Origin: Nereocystis luetkeana | Lineage: Eukaryota > Sar > Phaeophyceae > Laminariales > Laminariaceae | DNA: 64,000 nucleotides | Reading direction: 5' to 3' | Assembly (NCBI GenBank): GCA_031213475.1 | Contig: JARUPZ010000013.1 | Location: forward strand, 8,517,338 to 8,581,337 | Part shown: positions 1 through 22,650 of the stretch, one piece after another | Layout of the letters: each line of letters begins with the position of its first letter | How positions within the stretch are numbered: the first letter of the stretch is position 1 | Made by a program: the position numbers and the translations under genes | The notes under the pieces: generated by a model | What the model was told of the DNA's origin: nothing | The model's input: only the letters and a program-made list of their open reading frames with translations | The model's database searches: none

Positions 1-225
1 CCACCGAAGGGGGCATCTGCAATTTTACGAAGTTCCCCGCTTGAAAAACTCTGTATCACCCAACAGCAGCCTTCAACAAAAAGCGCACGCATAAATGTAT
101 GAACAAGTCTCATGGATATATCTATTTATTTCCGGTAAAAATCAACCATATTGGGAACAACTCTGGGCGTAAACACAAGCAAGGCCTATTTGTACGCTAC
201 AACGGTACACTACAAAAACCTACAC

Positions 226-455
226 GTTTCCCTATTTTTACTGAAAATATATGGTCCTATTTTAAATATGTTTCCCTATTTTCACTGAAAATATATGGTC
301 CTATTTGAATCATGTTTCCCTATTTTTACTGAAAATATATGGTCCTATTTTAATTATGTTTCCCTATTTTTACTGAAAATATTTCGTCCTATTCTAATTA
401 TGTTCCCCTATTTTTACTGAAAATATATGGTCCTATTTACTATGGTCCCCCGTAA
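226..455 (+). repeat. Family A MITE end expanded into a 44-bp tandem array
   Basis: About five direct units of 44 bp, each containing CCTATTTTTACTGAAAATAT and GGTCCTATTT, lead into the normal right terminus TACTATGGTCCCCCGTAA of the family A MITE. The unit corresponds to the inner right half of that element, so part of one copy was amplified in tandem. It lies beyond the last gene 1 exon seen in the window. Confidence 0.8.
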
Positions 456-889
456 CAGTACGAACACCAAGCGGTCGATGTACAGTATTCACGCGCAGAA
501 AACACCTCAGTCGAGAAGTCCCATCAGTCCAGAACATGATACAGTAGCGCAATGTACAGCAGTAGCGGTTTCTCCACACATTGTACCGGCTCCGCGCTAG
601 AGAAGAAATTGCCCACTCGAGTGACAAGCTACGTGCAACCCCGTGAAAAAAAAAACAGTTCCCAGACAGAGACACACCCACTCCTTGAATTCTGCAGCTT
701 CAGATTTGTCTTCCTCATACACGCACTACTGTGCTTCCTGCATGAGGCCACACAAAGCCCGTATCATAGTAACCGCGATCGACGTACCAGTAGTGTCACA
801 CACAGCATGAAAAAATGAGTTCCCACCAGATCCTCGAGCTCACAGCCGTTCTTTTTTTATTTCATAAGCATTGTGCCTGTGAAACAGCT

Positions 890-1030
890 TTTTGGCACGG
901 ATGGGATTAACCAGTATGGCCGTGCGCGGAGTAAATAGTGCCGACTGCCGCTACATATAGTGCCGGCATTGTGCCTGGCGCCTATGATGCCGACAATATA
1001 GACCGGCACTATAGATGGATCGGCACTACC
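890..1030 (+). repeat. Family G GCCGGCA-rich MITE copy
   Basis: Contains GATGGGATTAACCAGTATGG, TAGTGCCGACTGCCG, GTGCCGGCATTGTGCC and GCGCCTATGATGCCGACAAT in that order. The same blocks recur at about 7.2, 15.6, 23.6 and 47.2 kb in either orientation. The inverted GCCGGCA/TGCCGGC blocks suggest a small element with inverted ends. Exact borders are uncertain. Confidence 0.65.
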
Positions 1031-1079
1031 GTACCCCCCGACGATTAATAACACCACTCACAAACAAACACACTCCCAC

Positions 1080-12994
<11,915 letters not shown>

Positions 12995-13974
12995 GCCGCC
13001 GTGCCTTCCCGTTCAGTTCCCGTCCAGTATTAATCAGTCTCCACCTCTGCCTGGCCTCTTCTCTCTCAACGAGCCCGCGAAGCGCCTCCCGGCCCCCGCG
13101 CCGCCGTGTGAAAGGGAGCCAACCAACTACCGAGCAGCGAGCGGTTTCCGAGAAAATTATGCGCCGTCCGTGGAAGGCAGAGGCGTTATTTTTTTTTGTT
13201 CTTGTGTTGCCCCCAAACCAGAACAGAGCCGAGCAAACGTGTGCGGTGTGTATGCATGTATGTATGATAGGTACTGATATAGTTACGTGGACATCGAACA
13301 TTAATCACGTGTCGTTTCAGAAGCTTTAACAAAAAAATGGCACAAATCCGTCGACCATACGATTTCCACTTTATATATATACGATGCGTTGAAGTTTTTT
13401 TTATTTCCGTTCATTATCAGCATAAAACATACCAGGCATATCGGTACACGGGGTACGGGTACACCAGAGGGTGGGAGGGAGAAAAAAAAACGTTTTCAAT
13501 AAGATGCCACAGCAGCTGCCGCTATTATTAAAAATAGGAAACTCGGGCAGCAAGACATCTGTAACCGTCGTCAACTTGTGCCCGTTGAAACAAGCGATCC
13601 TTCCGCGGTCGGACATACATTTAAGCCATGAACCCTTTCGGATACCAAGACAGCGACCGAAACAAAGGGCAGCTTCGGCAGGATCAACCGTTCACGAGGA
13701 GGGTGAGCGCCCACCCGCGCGGGTAGGACAATGCCGGGCCCATCCCGAACGACTCTCCCTTTGCAGTATAACTCGGGCGCCACAATTCGTTCAAGCGGTG
13801 GTCGCGCAGCTGGAATCGTCGCTCCTTACCTCTGCCATTTTCCCCACCCTCTCTCGAGGTGCCAAGAGGGTTTTTTGTCAAGAGGGGTTACAAAAACTTC
13901 ACCCAGTAGGGGATTTAGAGCGGATCATCGACGAAACAAATTGATGATTACAGCAGCGCCCACTACGCGAAAAT

Positions 13975-14062
13975 GAGGGCGGCGGGGGCGGGGGCAAGGG
14001 GGTGTACTCATTATCATGCATGGCCGTGGTCGTATGACCATAGACCGTGGCATACCTACAAA
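13975..14062 (-). mobile_element. Family D solo 3' end, reverse
   Basis: GTGTACTC followed by ATGCATGGCCGTGGTCGTAT is the reverse complement of the family D end. The G-rich run before it is the tail on the minus strand. Confidence 0.7.
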
Positions 14063-15569
14063 CGCCGGGTCATACAAATAGGCGTCCGACTCACATAGAA
14101 TGCAAAGAGCAGCTGCGCGGCACGGCACGGGGCGCAACAGAACCCTACCCGCGTAACACTGCTGGTAAGCTCACGCTGCTGCCCGCATATAGAAAGTCGA
14201 CACCACCGAAGTTAACCAACCATTGTTTTTTAGCTCGCCCTCTTGGAGTTCCAAAGTCGTTTAAGGCCATCTCGAAAGGTACTTTCTATTTTTGACGGCC
14301 GCAAAATCAGCAACTCGCATCATTTGCTCGCACCGAAAAAAAAAAGAAAAAGACACCATGTGTGGTAAGTACACGTATATACAGCGTATACGAAGCATAA
14401 TATATCTCGAGAGTTCGATATCATATCTATGTACCTTTGACATTGAATGCTGGGGTCGGGGTGGGGGGCAGCGGAAATTAGTCGAACGCCCCACGGGCAC
14501 CCTCCGGTAAATACGTTACGCTAGCACTTTGATGTTTTGATGTTTCCAGCTACCGGGCCTCGTCCATCTTTTGCCGGTTGCCGGCAAACGATGCCAGGAG
14601 ACGGATGTTTTTCACCCCTTGACAGGACAGCACCTTGTGACTTGACATGGCCTTCACCGACACCAAACTACTGGGTTTTAGTGTGGAACGCTCCGCGCTT
14701 ACCCCCTCGACGGCGCACGTTTCCCCTTGCTTGGCATGCCTCCTGACACCTATGGTTGCTGGTACCGCTTACTAAGGGGGGCGCCCTTTGTAACCCCATG
14801 TAAATAAGTTATGTATACTTCGTACCTGGTATATATATTACCAGGTATGTACACATAGTATGTAGATATATAGATATGATAAATACGGCACAACGGTAGT
14901 TCCAACGCACGGCGTTATCAAGACTACAGCACAAGACTCCAGACAGCCTACGAGCGCGTAAATCGAGTTGGGCTCGACAGGGGTAAGCGAATGTTACACA
15001 AAACAAACAAATGCTCGAATGGCAACACAAAAATCTACAAGGTTTATAGAGTTGTACGTACCGCCGACTGACCTCCATCGTGCGAAGGAGTGAGGCGAAC
15101 CGGACCTCGTGCCCAACCTCGGGACGCAGAGATACATCGACATTCCACGCCTCGGTATCGGCTGTTGCCGCCGCAACCGCAGTGTGCGGTCGGCGAAATC
15201 ACAGCTGGCGGCGACAAGAACCACTTTTGAGGCGGACTTGCATATGGACGAGGGGGGTGGCCGAAACTATGAACACGTAAAAAAAAACATGTATCCCCCA
15301 AGTGGTTCACACAACATAGTTGGTCCTGATTTCCCGCAAGAATGGTCAATTGGCGCCCCTCCCTACCAGACAGGAAACGTGTCGAAAGGATGTGACGATT
15401 TTACGGCATCGGCCCGTACGACGTACGCAGCCCGGGTGTTTTTGCTGTTCTGGGCCAAGGGGCGCCTGCGTTTCAACGGCAGTGCCAGGAGCTGTACGAC
15501 TTGCGCCCAGCATTCTGATACATAACTCGTACGGCGGTGGCCGTGGTCCCCTCCATACGTAGTGCCTGC

Positions 15570-15695
15570 GAAATCGCTTGCCGGAGATGGGATTGACCGG
15601 TGTGGTCAAGCCTGCGGAGTAGTGCCGATTTCCCGCCATATGTAGAGTGGTAGTGCCGATGTTGCCGGCTGGCGCACACCTACCTGTACTACTGG
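15570..15695 (-). repeat. Family G MITE copy
   Basis: TTGCCGGAGATGGGATTGAC, GGTGTGGTCAAGCC, TAGTGCCGATTTCCCGCC and GATGTTGCCGGCTGGCGC match the blocks at 0.9 kb in the same order and those at 23.6 kb inverted. Confidence 0.6.
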
Positions 15696-15814
15696 ACATA
15701 GTATAGTACACTGCTCGCGCTTTCTTTTCCCAAGGGGTGCTTGAAACGATCGTGCTCGTTTGTGTAACACCTGGTATGTTTTCCGGTCGCTCTGCATGGG
15801 GGTCCGAATTTGGG

Positions 15815-15920
15815 TAACCCTTTCAGGACTGCAGCCTCTTTACATCGGTTTTGGGGGACAAACTACGTAGACTTTGAGTAGACTGTCCCCAAAACGGGAC
15901 TGCGGTTCAAAAAGGCTTAA
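15815..15920 (+). mobile_element. Family B hairpin MITE
   Basis: TAACCCTTTCAGGACTGCAG at the left and CCCCAAAACGGGACTGCGGT..GGCTTAA at the right. A divergent copy whose left arm carries small insertions. Confidence 0.85.
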
Positions 15921-16243
15921 AATAACCCTTCTTCTTAGGGCTACATAAACCTGAACCTGATTCAATTTCCAAGTACATTCGCCATATGAATGGGAGTGCA
16001 TTCCTAGACGAGGTCAACCCTTCCATTAATAGCACTGCACCGTGCAGAAAAGATAATATGACTCTTATTCCAAGTCATTTGTCCCCGAACCGAGCGTTAC
16101 AGCCCGATGTGCCATGGTGTGTGTACTGATGCAGATACGCGCCAAACACGAGCAAGCATGATGATGGTGTTCGGCTTGCCCCGCGAGCCCACACAAAAGC
16201 CCGCCACACTTCCGCATTGTTTTTGGGACTGGTATACGTACTA

Positions 16244-16348
16244 TTACGGGGGGCCATAGTAAATAGGAACAAAAATTGGAAGTAAATATAGGTAAATGTA
16301 TAGGTTGTTGCCTATACCGTAGTTATTGTTTACTATGGTCCCTCGTAA
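16244..16348 (+). mobile_element. Family A MITE, complete
   Basis: 105 bp, flanked by TA on both sides (16242-43 and 16349-50), with ends TTACGGGGGGCCATAGTAAA and TTTACTATGGTCCCTCGTAA. The TA target, the 25-27-bp inverted ends and the small size point to a Tc1/mariner-like non-autonomous element (inference). Confidence 0.92.
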
Positions 16349-16663
16349 TAGGTAGGCCTCAAAGACTACTGTAAACACACAGCAGCATATCACAAAAAGA
16401 GCTGTGGATATCAGTGGCGCGTAGGGTCGCGCGAAATCACGCAAGGAACGGCGGAAAGCGGTAGCAGCTGCTGCTGTAGTCGCTTCGATTGGTGGGAGTG
16501 CGCACAGCAGCATGATGGTAATGCACAGGCACCACAGAGAAACAAGTCTGCAGCGGCTTCCGTCTTCTCCGAGGCAACTTCTGCGGGCCGGTTGTAGCTT
16601 AGCAGCGGTGCACGGCAGCCCCTGTCTACATCTGGGCACGATAGATAAGTCGAACACCGGTGC

Positions 16664-16925
16664 GGCAGGAATGGGGGTGTACTTATTGTCATTCCTAGCC
16701 GTAGCCCTATGGCCATACGTAGAGCGTCGCATCCCCACATTTTCAGGATGGAGCACATTCCGGTTTTTACGGACCAGGCCGAGACTGCGTGTGCCAAGCG
16801 CGCAGCGACACGCGAGGTGTTGGGCGGGTCGCGTGGAGGGCGAGCTGCATCCTACCAAGAACGGCTGGTGAGGCGAGGATCACCACCTTGTCCATATTTT
16901 CTTGCACGTGGATGACAGCGTCGAA
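16664..16925 (-). mobile_element. Family D element copy, reverse
   Basis: From GGGTGTACTTATTGTCATTC (tail side) to CTTGCACGTGGATGACAGCG, the reverse complement of the family D 3' half, diverged from the others by point changes. Confidence 0.75.
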
Positions 16926-17708
16926 TGAAATGGTGGGGAGGGGGAGGGGGTGGGTAAAGAGTTTCTACAGCTTGTGAAACTTACAATAATAGCTGCTGTG
17001 GTTGTTTATAATCACATGAATTGATCACTTCAACTCACGTAGTCCGTCGTATTCAGACAAAGCCAGACTCCAAGAATAATGCAGCCCAACATAATTGCCC
17101 GAGTTGCGCTTACAGTGTAGTCTACTCCTCTAATAGCAAGTTCCTTCTCTAGAAACATCAGAGCCGAACATTGCGAAGAACGCCGATCGCGAAAATAACC
17201 CATGGCACACGACACAGTATATATTAGAGGACCTGCCTGCTGCTGAAGCTTGAAGCTGCTGTGTGGTGCTGTCGTACTGTAGTGTGTAATTCAAGAAGAA
17301 AGCCGCAGTCCTTGCGTGCCCTGTGGCCGACTTGAAGTCGTTCGCGCTTCCAAAAAAAAAAAAGAGACTATTAATAGTGCCCAAAGGCACAACGAATGTC
17401 GGCGGGTGCATCCGTTCAACGCGCGAGACCGCGCGAACACGCCATAATACACGGCGAAACACGAAACAGGAAGCAGAGCACGCCAGCCAATAGATGTTCG
17501 AGATACAAGCTGCGCAAGGTGCGATAGGCGGTCACAGCGTTCCCGCAAGTAGTATTAATAGCAACAGCAGCAGCAGCAGTGTCGCGGAAACAGCAGCGGT
17601 TACTGCGTTAGAGCACACGTGCCGGCCTTCTGCCGATGCCACTGCTGTCTCCCTCTGTTATGCAGTAAATAACCGTACCTGCTATTTATCCGAGGCGTAA
17701 CATATCGC

Positions 17709-17810
17709 GCAGGGACCACAGTAATCAGGACCCATCATGCAGACAATACCCCAGATATTCCAGTGTTTATAGTAAGCACTTTTGGTCCTGATTACTATGT
17801 CCTCCCGTTA
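17709..17810 (+). mobile_element. Family A MITE, divergent
   Basis: AGGGACCACAGTAATCAGGACC and GGTCCTGATTACTATG..CCTCCCGTTA. The inverted ends still pair with each other, with matching T-to-C type changes in both arms. Confidence 0.8.
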
Positions 17811-17837
17811 AATGAGCAGGGGCAGTGGCATGTATAA

Positions 17838-17930
17838 GCCATCCACAGGGCGGAAACATAAAGAACGTTTGGTCTTCGTATGTAGACCCCTACGGTGCTT
17901 ACATTCCCGGCCAGAGTGTTATCATATGTA
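17838..17930 (+). mobile_element. Family E MITE, divergent
   Basis: GGGCGGAAACATAAAGAACG and CATTCCCGGCCAGAGTG recall the complete copies at 46243 and 63164. The left terminus is eroded. Confidence 0.65.
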
Positions 17931-18718
17931 CGAGTACGTACGTAAGTCAAACATACTCGCGAAATGGGGTCGCTTGCGGCGTGCATATATAAAAATATAT
18001 ACCCCTCTGTCCCCAAATACAAACACTGTTTGGTTTAATAATTAGTGTAAAATCGGTGCTTTTGTAATGGGACAGAGAGGTAAAATACATTCGATGCACC
18101 AGGCAGGTCCTCGTACGCACCAGGTCTTCAACACTGCTGGAGACAACGAGTAAAACCTGTAGACTCGTACTACCCTGGTACCAACCAAACTAAATCACGA
18201 GGTAGTAACTAACACCGCGTAGTCATGCCGGTGCTGGTGCTGCTGTCCGCGTCTTGCTTTCAATTTCGCAACCACAACCTTAACATCACCGACATTGCCG
18301 CTGCAGTCGGCGCACCAGAACACCACTAAAAGCGGCAACATCATTACCGTCCGTCAAAACATGGAATTCGGGGCTTCAGACCGCTTGCTCCATAATTTAC
18401 CCCTACAAGGCATGGATGGACAGCTCGGACCCCGTCGAACTATCATAAGCTGATCCCGCCCGCTGTCTGGTGGGTCTGTCGCACCTCACAGAAGCAGCGG
18501 CAGTGGCCCTCGGTAAAGTCGACAGCCAAGAATTTTCGAATCGCGCACTAAAACCAGACAGTATACTGTTCAAATTATACTAATAGACGCCTCCTGACGA
18601 TAGAGGGTTGGCTCCTCGTGGGAACTCTCATCTTGTCGGTGCGAGTATATACAGCGGCGTGCCTTTCGTCGTCTATCATATCTGCTACTGATGTACCGCG
18701 CCGTACCAGGGTGTGTAT

Positions 18719-18801
18719 TAACCACTCTCGGCGGAAACGCAAGGAGCCTTGGGGTATACCTATGAAGACCAGGCGTTCCTTATATCTCGGTCTAGAGTGC
18801 T
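18719..18801 (+). mobile_element. Family E MITE, divergent
   Basis: Begins TA|ACCACTCTCGGCGGAAACGC and ends in TATCTCGGTCTAGAGTG, preserving the CACTCT..AGAGTG inverted ends. Confidence 0.7.
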
Positions 18802-19672
18802 CTGCGGGTAACACGTGTAACAAGACAGCAGTCGAACGGAATTCCCACAACGGAGGAGAGCGCGACCGCCGAGCGATGCGCAGCTATGAAATGATACGAT
18901 AGATACGAGGTACTGGCAGTGCATACCTGGTATACTACAGTAGGGTTGGGCACTGCTGCCTGACTCACTCCGTAGCGATTATACTGTCTGAGCTCAAAAC
19001 CAGTCAGCACACTGGATTGCAGCTGTATATATGCTGGCCTGCAGCAGTAGTCCTCCCGGCCGTCCTAAATCAACGAAGAACCCGGGAAATACGGCCCGGT
19101 CCAGGCTACGTCCGTACGTAGGTTTCATAGTTTGCTTCTGGGAAACGGTGTGGTTCAGGCTAACTTGAAAAGAGGTGTAACCGCTTTCCCCGATAACCAA
19201 GGGCGGATCTCTTGTGCAGGCTCTTCCCCGTGAGAGGGCGTAACCTTTTGCGTGCAGCAGTACACGTACCATGGTACGCAGGTACACGGATGTACTCTTG
19301 TGTACCGAGATATCGCGCCGCTGTTGTAGTCTACGTTGCCCAGGCATCGATACACACTCCTCTGGAGAGGAGCATGGCACCGAGCGCCTGAGAAGCATAA
19401 CGCACGATGCATCTATTAATATTATAATCACGAAGGCCTTGAGCTTTTCAAGTTTTATGAAGCTATGAATAGCATAAACCACGGTCGTCGAAGCTTTTAC
19501 GTTCTGCCCAGCGGTAGCTGCTTGCACCCACGCGTCATTCCTTTCCCTCAAGCAGCCGGGACTACGTGTACCCATCAGAGTGACTCGCGGTTTGCCATGT
19601 CGTTACAAGAGTGTATGTTTGCGGCTGTATCGCTCTTTGCGTGAGTACGAACAGATCTTTCCTCTCTCTGTA

Positions 19673-19764
19673 TTAACCCTTTTTTAGAACCGCAGCCCCG
19701 TTTTGGGGACAAACCAATCAAATTTCAAGTAAGTTTGTCCCCAAAACGGGACTGCGGTTCTAAA
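19673..19764 (+). mobile_element. Family B hairpin MITE
   Basis: TTAACCCTTTTTTTAGAACC at the left; GTTTGTCCCCAAAACGGGAC and TGCGGTTCTAAATG at the right, where the GGGTTAA terminus is lost. Confidence 0.88.
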
Positions 19765-20688
19765 TGTTGTACTCGTATCTGTTCTATACTTCATCCTACT
19801 GCTGTACACCTGGTACGAGGTACGAGGTACCCTGGTAGACAGCAGCGGTATTTGACTGCTGTTGAAGACTACCGTCGTACCGTATGTGACGGCGAAGGCG
19901 ACTCTTAATATTGATCTTAATATTAATATTAATAGTATCTCTCTCTCCATGTAGGAGTACCCTCATGTGCCAGCTGCCGGACTGGCCATGCATCCAAGGT
20001 AACGGGGGCCCAAGACGAGAGAGTGCGGGACCAGAACCGGAGCAAGCAGGATCAATTTGGCGAGGGGAACACAGCTTGCTCACTCCAGTTACAACAGCCT
20101 CCCACAAGAAGGGTGTCTCTCGCGGTGTCTACTTGTCGGGTATGAAGGAAATGACGCTCGAATATCAAAGTAAGAGTTGCAGGCACGACGTCCCAACGGC
20201 GAGGAACAATATTTTGAGACCGAGCCCTACTCCAGAGCGTTGGGCAAAAACGCATCGAACCCTACTTCAGACGGAGCGCAGCGTGCCACGTCCAGGGGTG
20301 TAGGTCCCTTCCGTTTCTTGCCGGGTGCTGCCTTCTTTCTCAACAGCGAATGAACTGCTGTAGGCACAATGAATGCCCAACGGCCGCAAAGAATGAGTGC
20401 TCCCGAAACCAGAAACAGACACAAATCGTACGAAATGCAACATATTCAGAAGGAGACCGAGCCCCTCTCTACAATATTGGTCGCTCTACAGCACCCCTAC
20501 AGGGCGTGCCCAATTCAATCCTACCTTATCTCAGAGAAAGGGTCGTGCCGCGAAGCCCCTCCACCTCCTGTTGCTGCTGCGCTGCTGCGGTGTCAAAGGG
20601 TAACTTTTTGGGTTTCGTCCCGATGCTGAAAATAAAACGATCGGGAGATCGACTTATTGGCAAGGCGTGTTTCACATAAATCAATCGA

Positions 20689-21071
20689 ATGATCGACCCC
20701 CCCCCCATGCTTGAGCTGTCCCACTCACACAAAATGGATAGCTTTCGAGGCGGAGTCCGAGAAGATTGGGACCGGCCAAGGGGCCGCAACCGCCATCAGC
20801 GCGGTGGAAGAAGAAGAGATCGACAGAGTGATTGGAATGGAGAGATAAGTTCCTACGATGACCGCCACAATGACCGCCGTGACATGAGTGCCGGCAGCTC
20901 TCCCAACAGCAGCAACAGGTCGTCCCGGGTGCCGGCCTACGGCAACGCTTACTCGGACAGAGAGACGGTTGCGCCTTCGCGAGAAGATCGTCACGACAGA
21001 AGGGACGGCAGAGACAGGGACAGGGGGAGAGAGAGGAGAGGCAGGAGCAGGGACGAGAGAGGAGGACAAAG
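20689..21071 (+). CDS. RBM5: Gene 2 exon 1 (Arg/Asp/Ser-rich N-terminus)
   Basis: 127 codons plus two nucleotides. An in-frame stop at 20677 bounds it upstream. Three in-frame ATGs (20689, 20707, 20734) are possible; the third, MDSFRGGVREDWDRPRG, begins the typical charged sequence. The composition (DRHDRRDGRDRDRGRERR) resembles the RS/RD-rich head of RBM5 and RBM10. The donor is CAAAG followed by GTGATG. Assignment to this gene rests on composition, strand and phase rather than on a folded domain. Confidence 0.72.
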
Positions 21072-22613
21072 GTGATGGCATGGCAGCAAGCACGACTGGT
21101 CTTCCACAAAAGTCTCTCACACGAAGCGGCCCTGGGGACGCAGAAAATGAGAAAGAGAGAATGGGAGGGGGGGGGGGCAGGGCGAGAGAAGACGAGAGAG
21201 AGAGAGAAGAGAGAGAGAGAGCTGGATCTTGATCTCGCAAGGCCTTCTCTGTCTGTCTCCTGTCCCCCTCTCTCTCTCACCACGCCCTCTTCCTCTCGTG
21301 TGCGCTTCTCAAGATGGAGAGACCGCGAGTTGAAGCTCTTTTGACGTTCCTGCTGCGCGACCCTTTTTTCTTTTCTCGATGCGATGGCGGACATACTCGC
21401 TGCTTGCGTAAAACAAACCTATATCTCAGATCCGAGGCATTTAGAGGAGGAACAGACACAGGAGGAGGAGGAGGAGGAGGAGGAGGAGGAGGAGGAAGGG
21501 AGTGGGACCAAGCGGGACGCCACCGAGGTGACTCAAGAGATTACACCAGAGGTGACTCGAGAGGTGACTCCAAAGGCAGGACCACCTTCGGCTCTTCTCC
21601 CTGGGAAGGAAACGGTGAGCCCAGTTCCTCTTGTCGTGATCCAACATCCGCTTTATATATCGTACCTGGTGGAAAACATTCGAAGTTCAAAGATATACTC
21701 GTACCAGGTACGTACCATGGTAAACTGGATGGTATACTGCTGTCTGTACCTGGTAGTTACAGCAGTAGTACCAGGATATTGACAAAAACAAGCTTGCGGT
21801 ACGTACTCGGCTGCTGCTGTCTTGCTGTACGGGTGCATACCATTCTGCTGTTGTGAGTTGTGAGCGTGTGCGCGTGCATGTGCGTTGTGCGTCACGAGTA
21901 CGAGTAGTTCACAGCACCTGCGGCCTGCAGCCCATGGAACTCTGTTTTTTGTGTTCGTTGTTGGGTGACGGAACTTCAATACCTGGTAGACGTCTATCTA
22001 TGGACATCAAATATGGCAGGAATTGGCCAAGCGTGAAGCAATCAGGCAGTCAAGCAAGCCCATCTGCGGTTGCAATTCGTCTGGACGGATTGCCCCCTAT
22101 CCCCAGTAAAAAACATGCCTCCTGCGTATCTTATTCTTCGAGGAAACCCCCTGTTGACTACTTTACTTTACCGTGGAATCGTACTACTTTGTTGAATGAC
22201 TTTTTTCATTGTTTTCCCATGACGTGCACTCTGCATCGACGCTATATACCACGAGCGCTTGTAGCCCGTCATTGCTGTTGTCAAAATCCGCTCTGTAAAT
22301 AGGCTCATTCGAAAATCTGATCGATGGCTCACGAAGGCATTTCATCAAAGCAACAACTCAATCCGTTGGAGCTCGCGAGGCACTAGCCAAGGCCGTAAAG
22401 ACTCAGCTTTCAACGCGGCCGGAATATACGTCCGTTATTGCCGATAGTACTTAACTCCTCTTTTTTCCAAAATTGCTCGCTCCATCCGGCGTAACGCGAC
22501 GCCCCTCTCTTCCTAGCCTGTGCCCCGTTTCTTTCGACATTTCGTTTTTTGGGCAGGCGCTCTCGTCGCCACAACAACAGCGATCAACACGCTGCAGCAG
22601 CACCAACAATTGC

Positions 22614-22650
<37 letters not shown>

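Larger units (their letters stand above)
12995..20688. other. Intergenic region between the two divergent start codons
   Basis: About 7.7 kb holding the presumed promoters and 5' UTRs of both genes. I see no exon with matching phase and no recognisable protein. An open frame at 19575-18994 (minus, 193 codons) and one at 13471-13944 (plus) lack family motifs and have atypical composition. The region contains family A, B, D, E and G copies, listed separately, and many TACCWGGTA/TATTAATA motifs. Confidence 0.6.

Noticed and set aside
13675..13700. GGTTGATCCTGCC on the minus strand, like the 5' end of 18S rRNA
   Set aside because: The match covers 13 bases only; flanking sequence on both sides does not resemble 18S rRNA.
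18994..19575. Minus-strand frame of 193 codons
   Set aside because: No recognisable domain, odd composition and no splice-consistent neighbours; not enough to call a gene.
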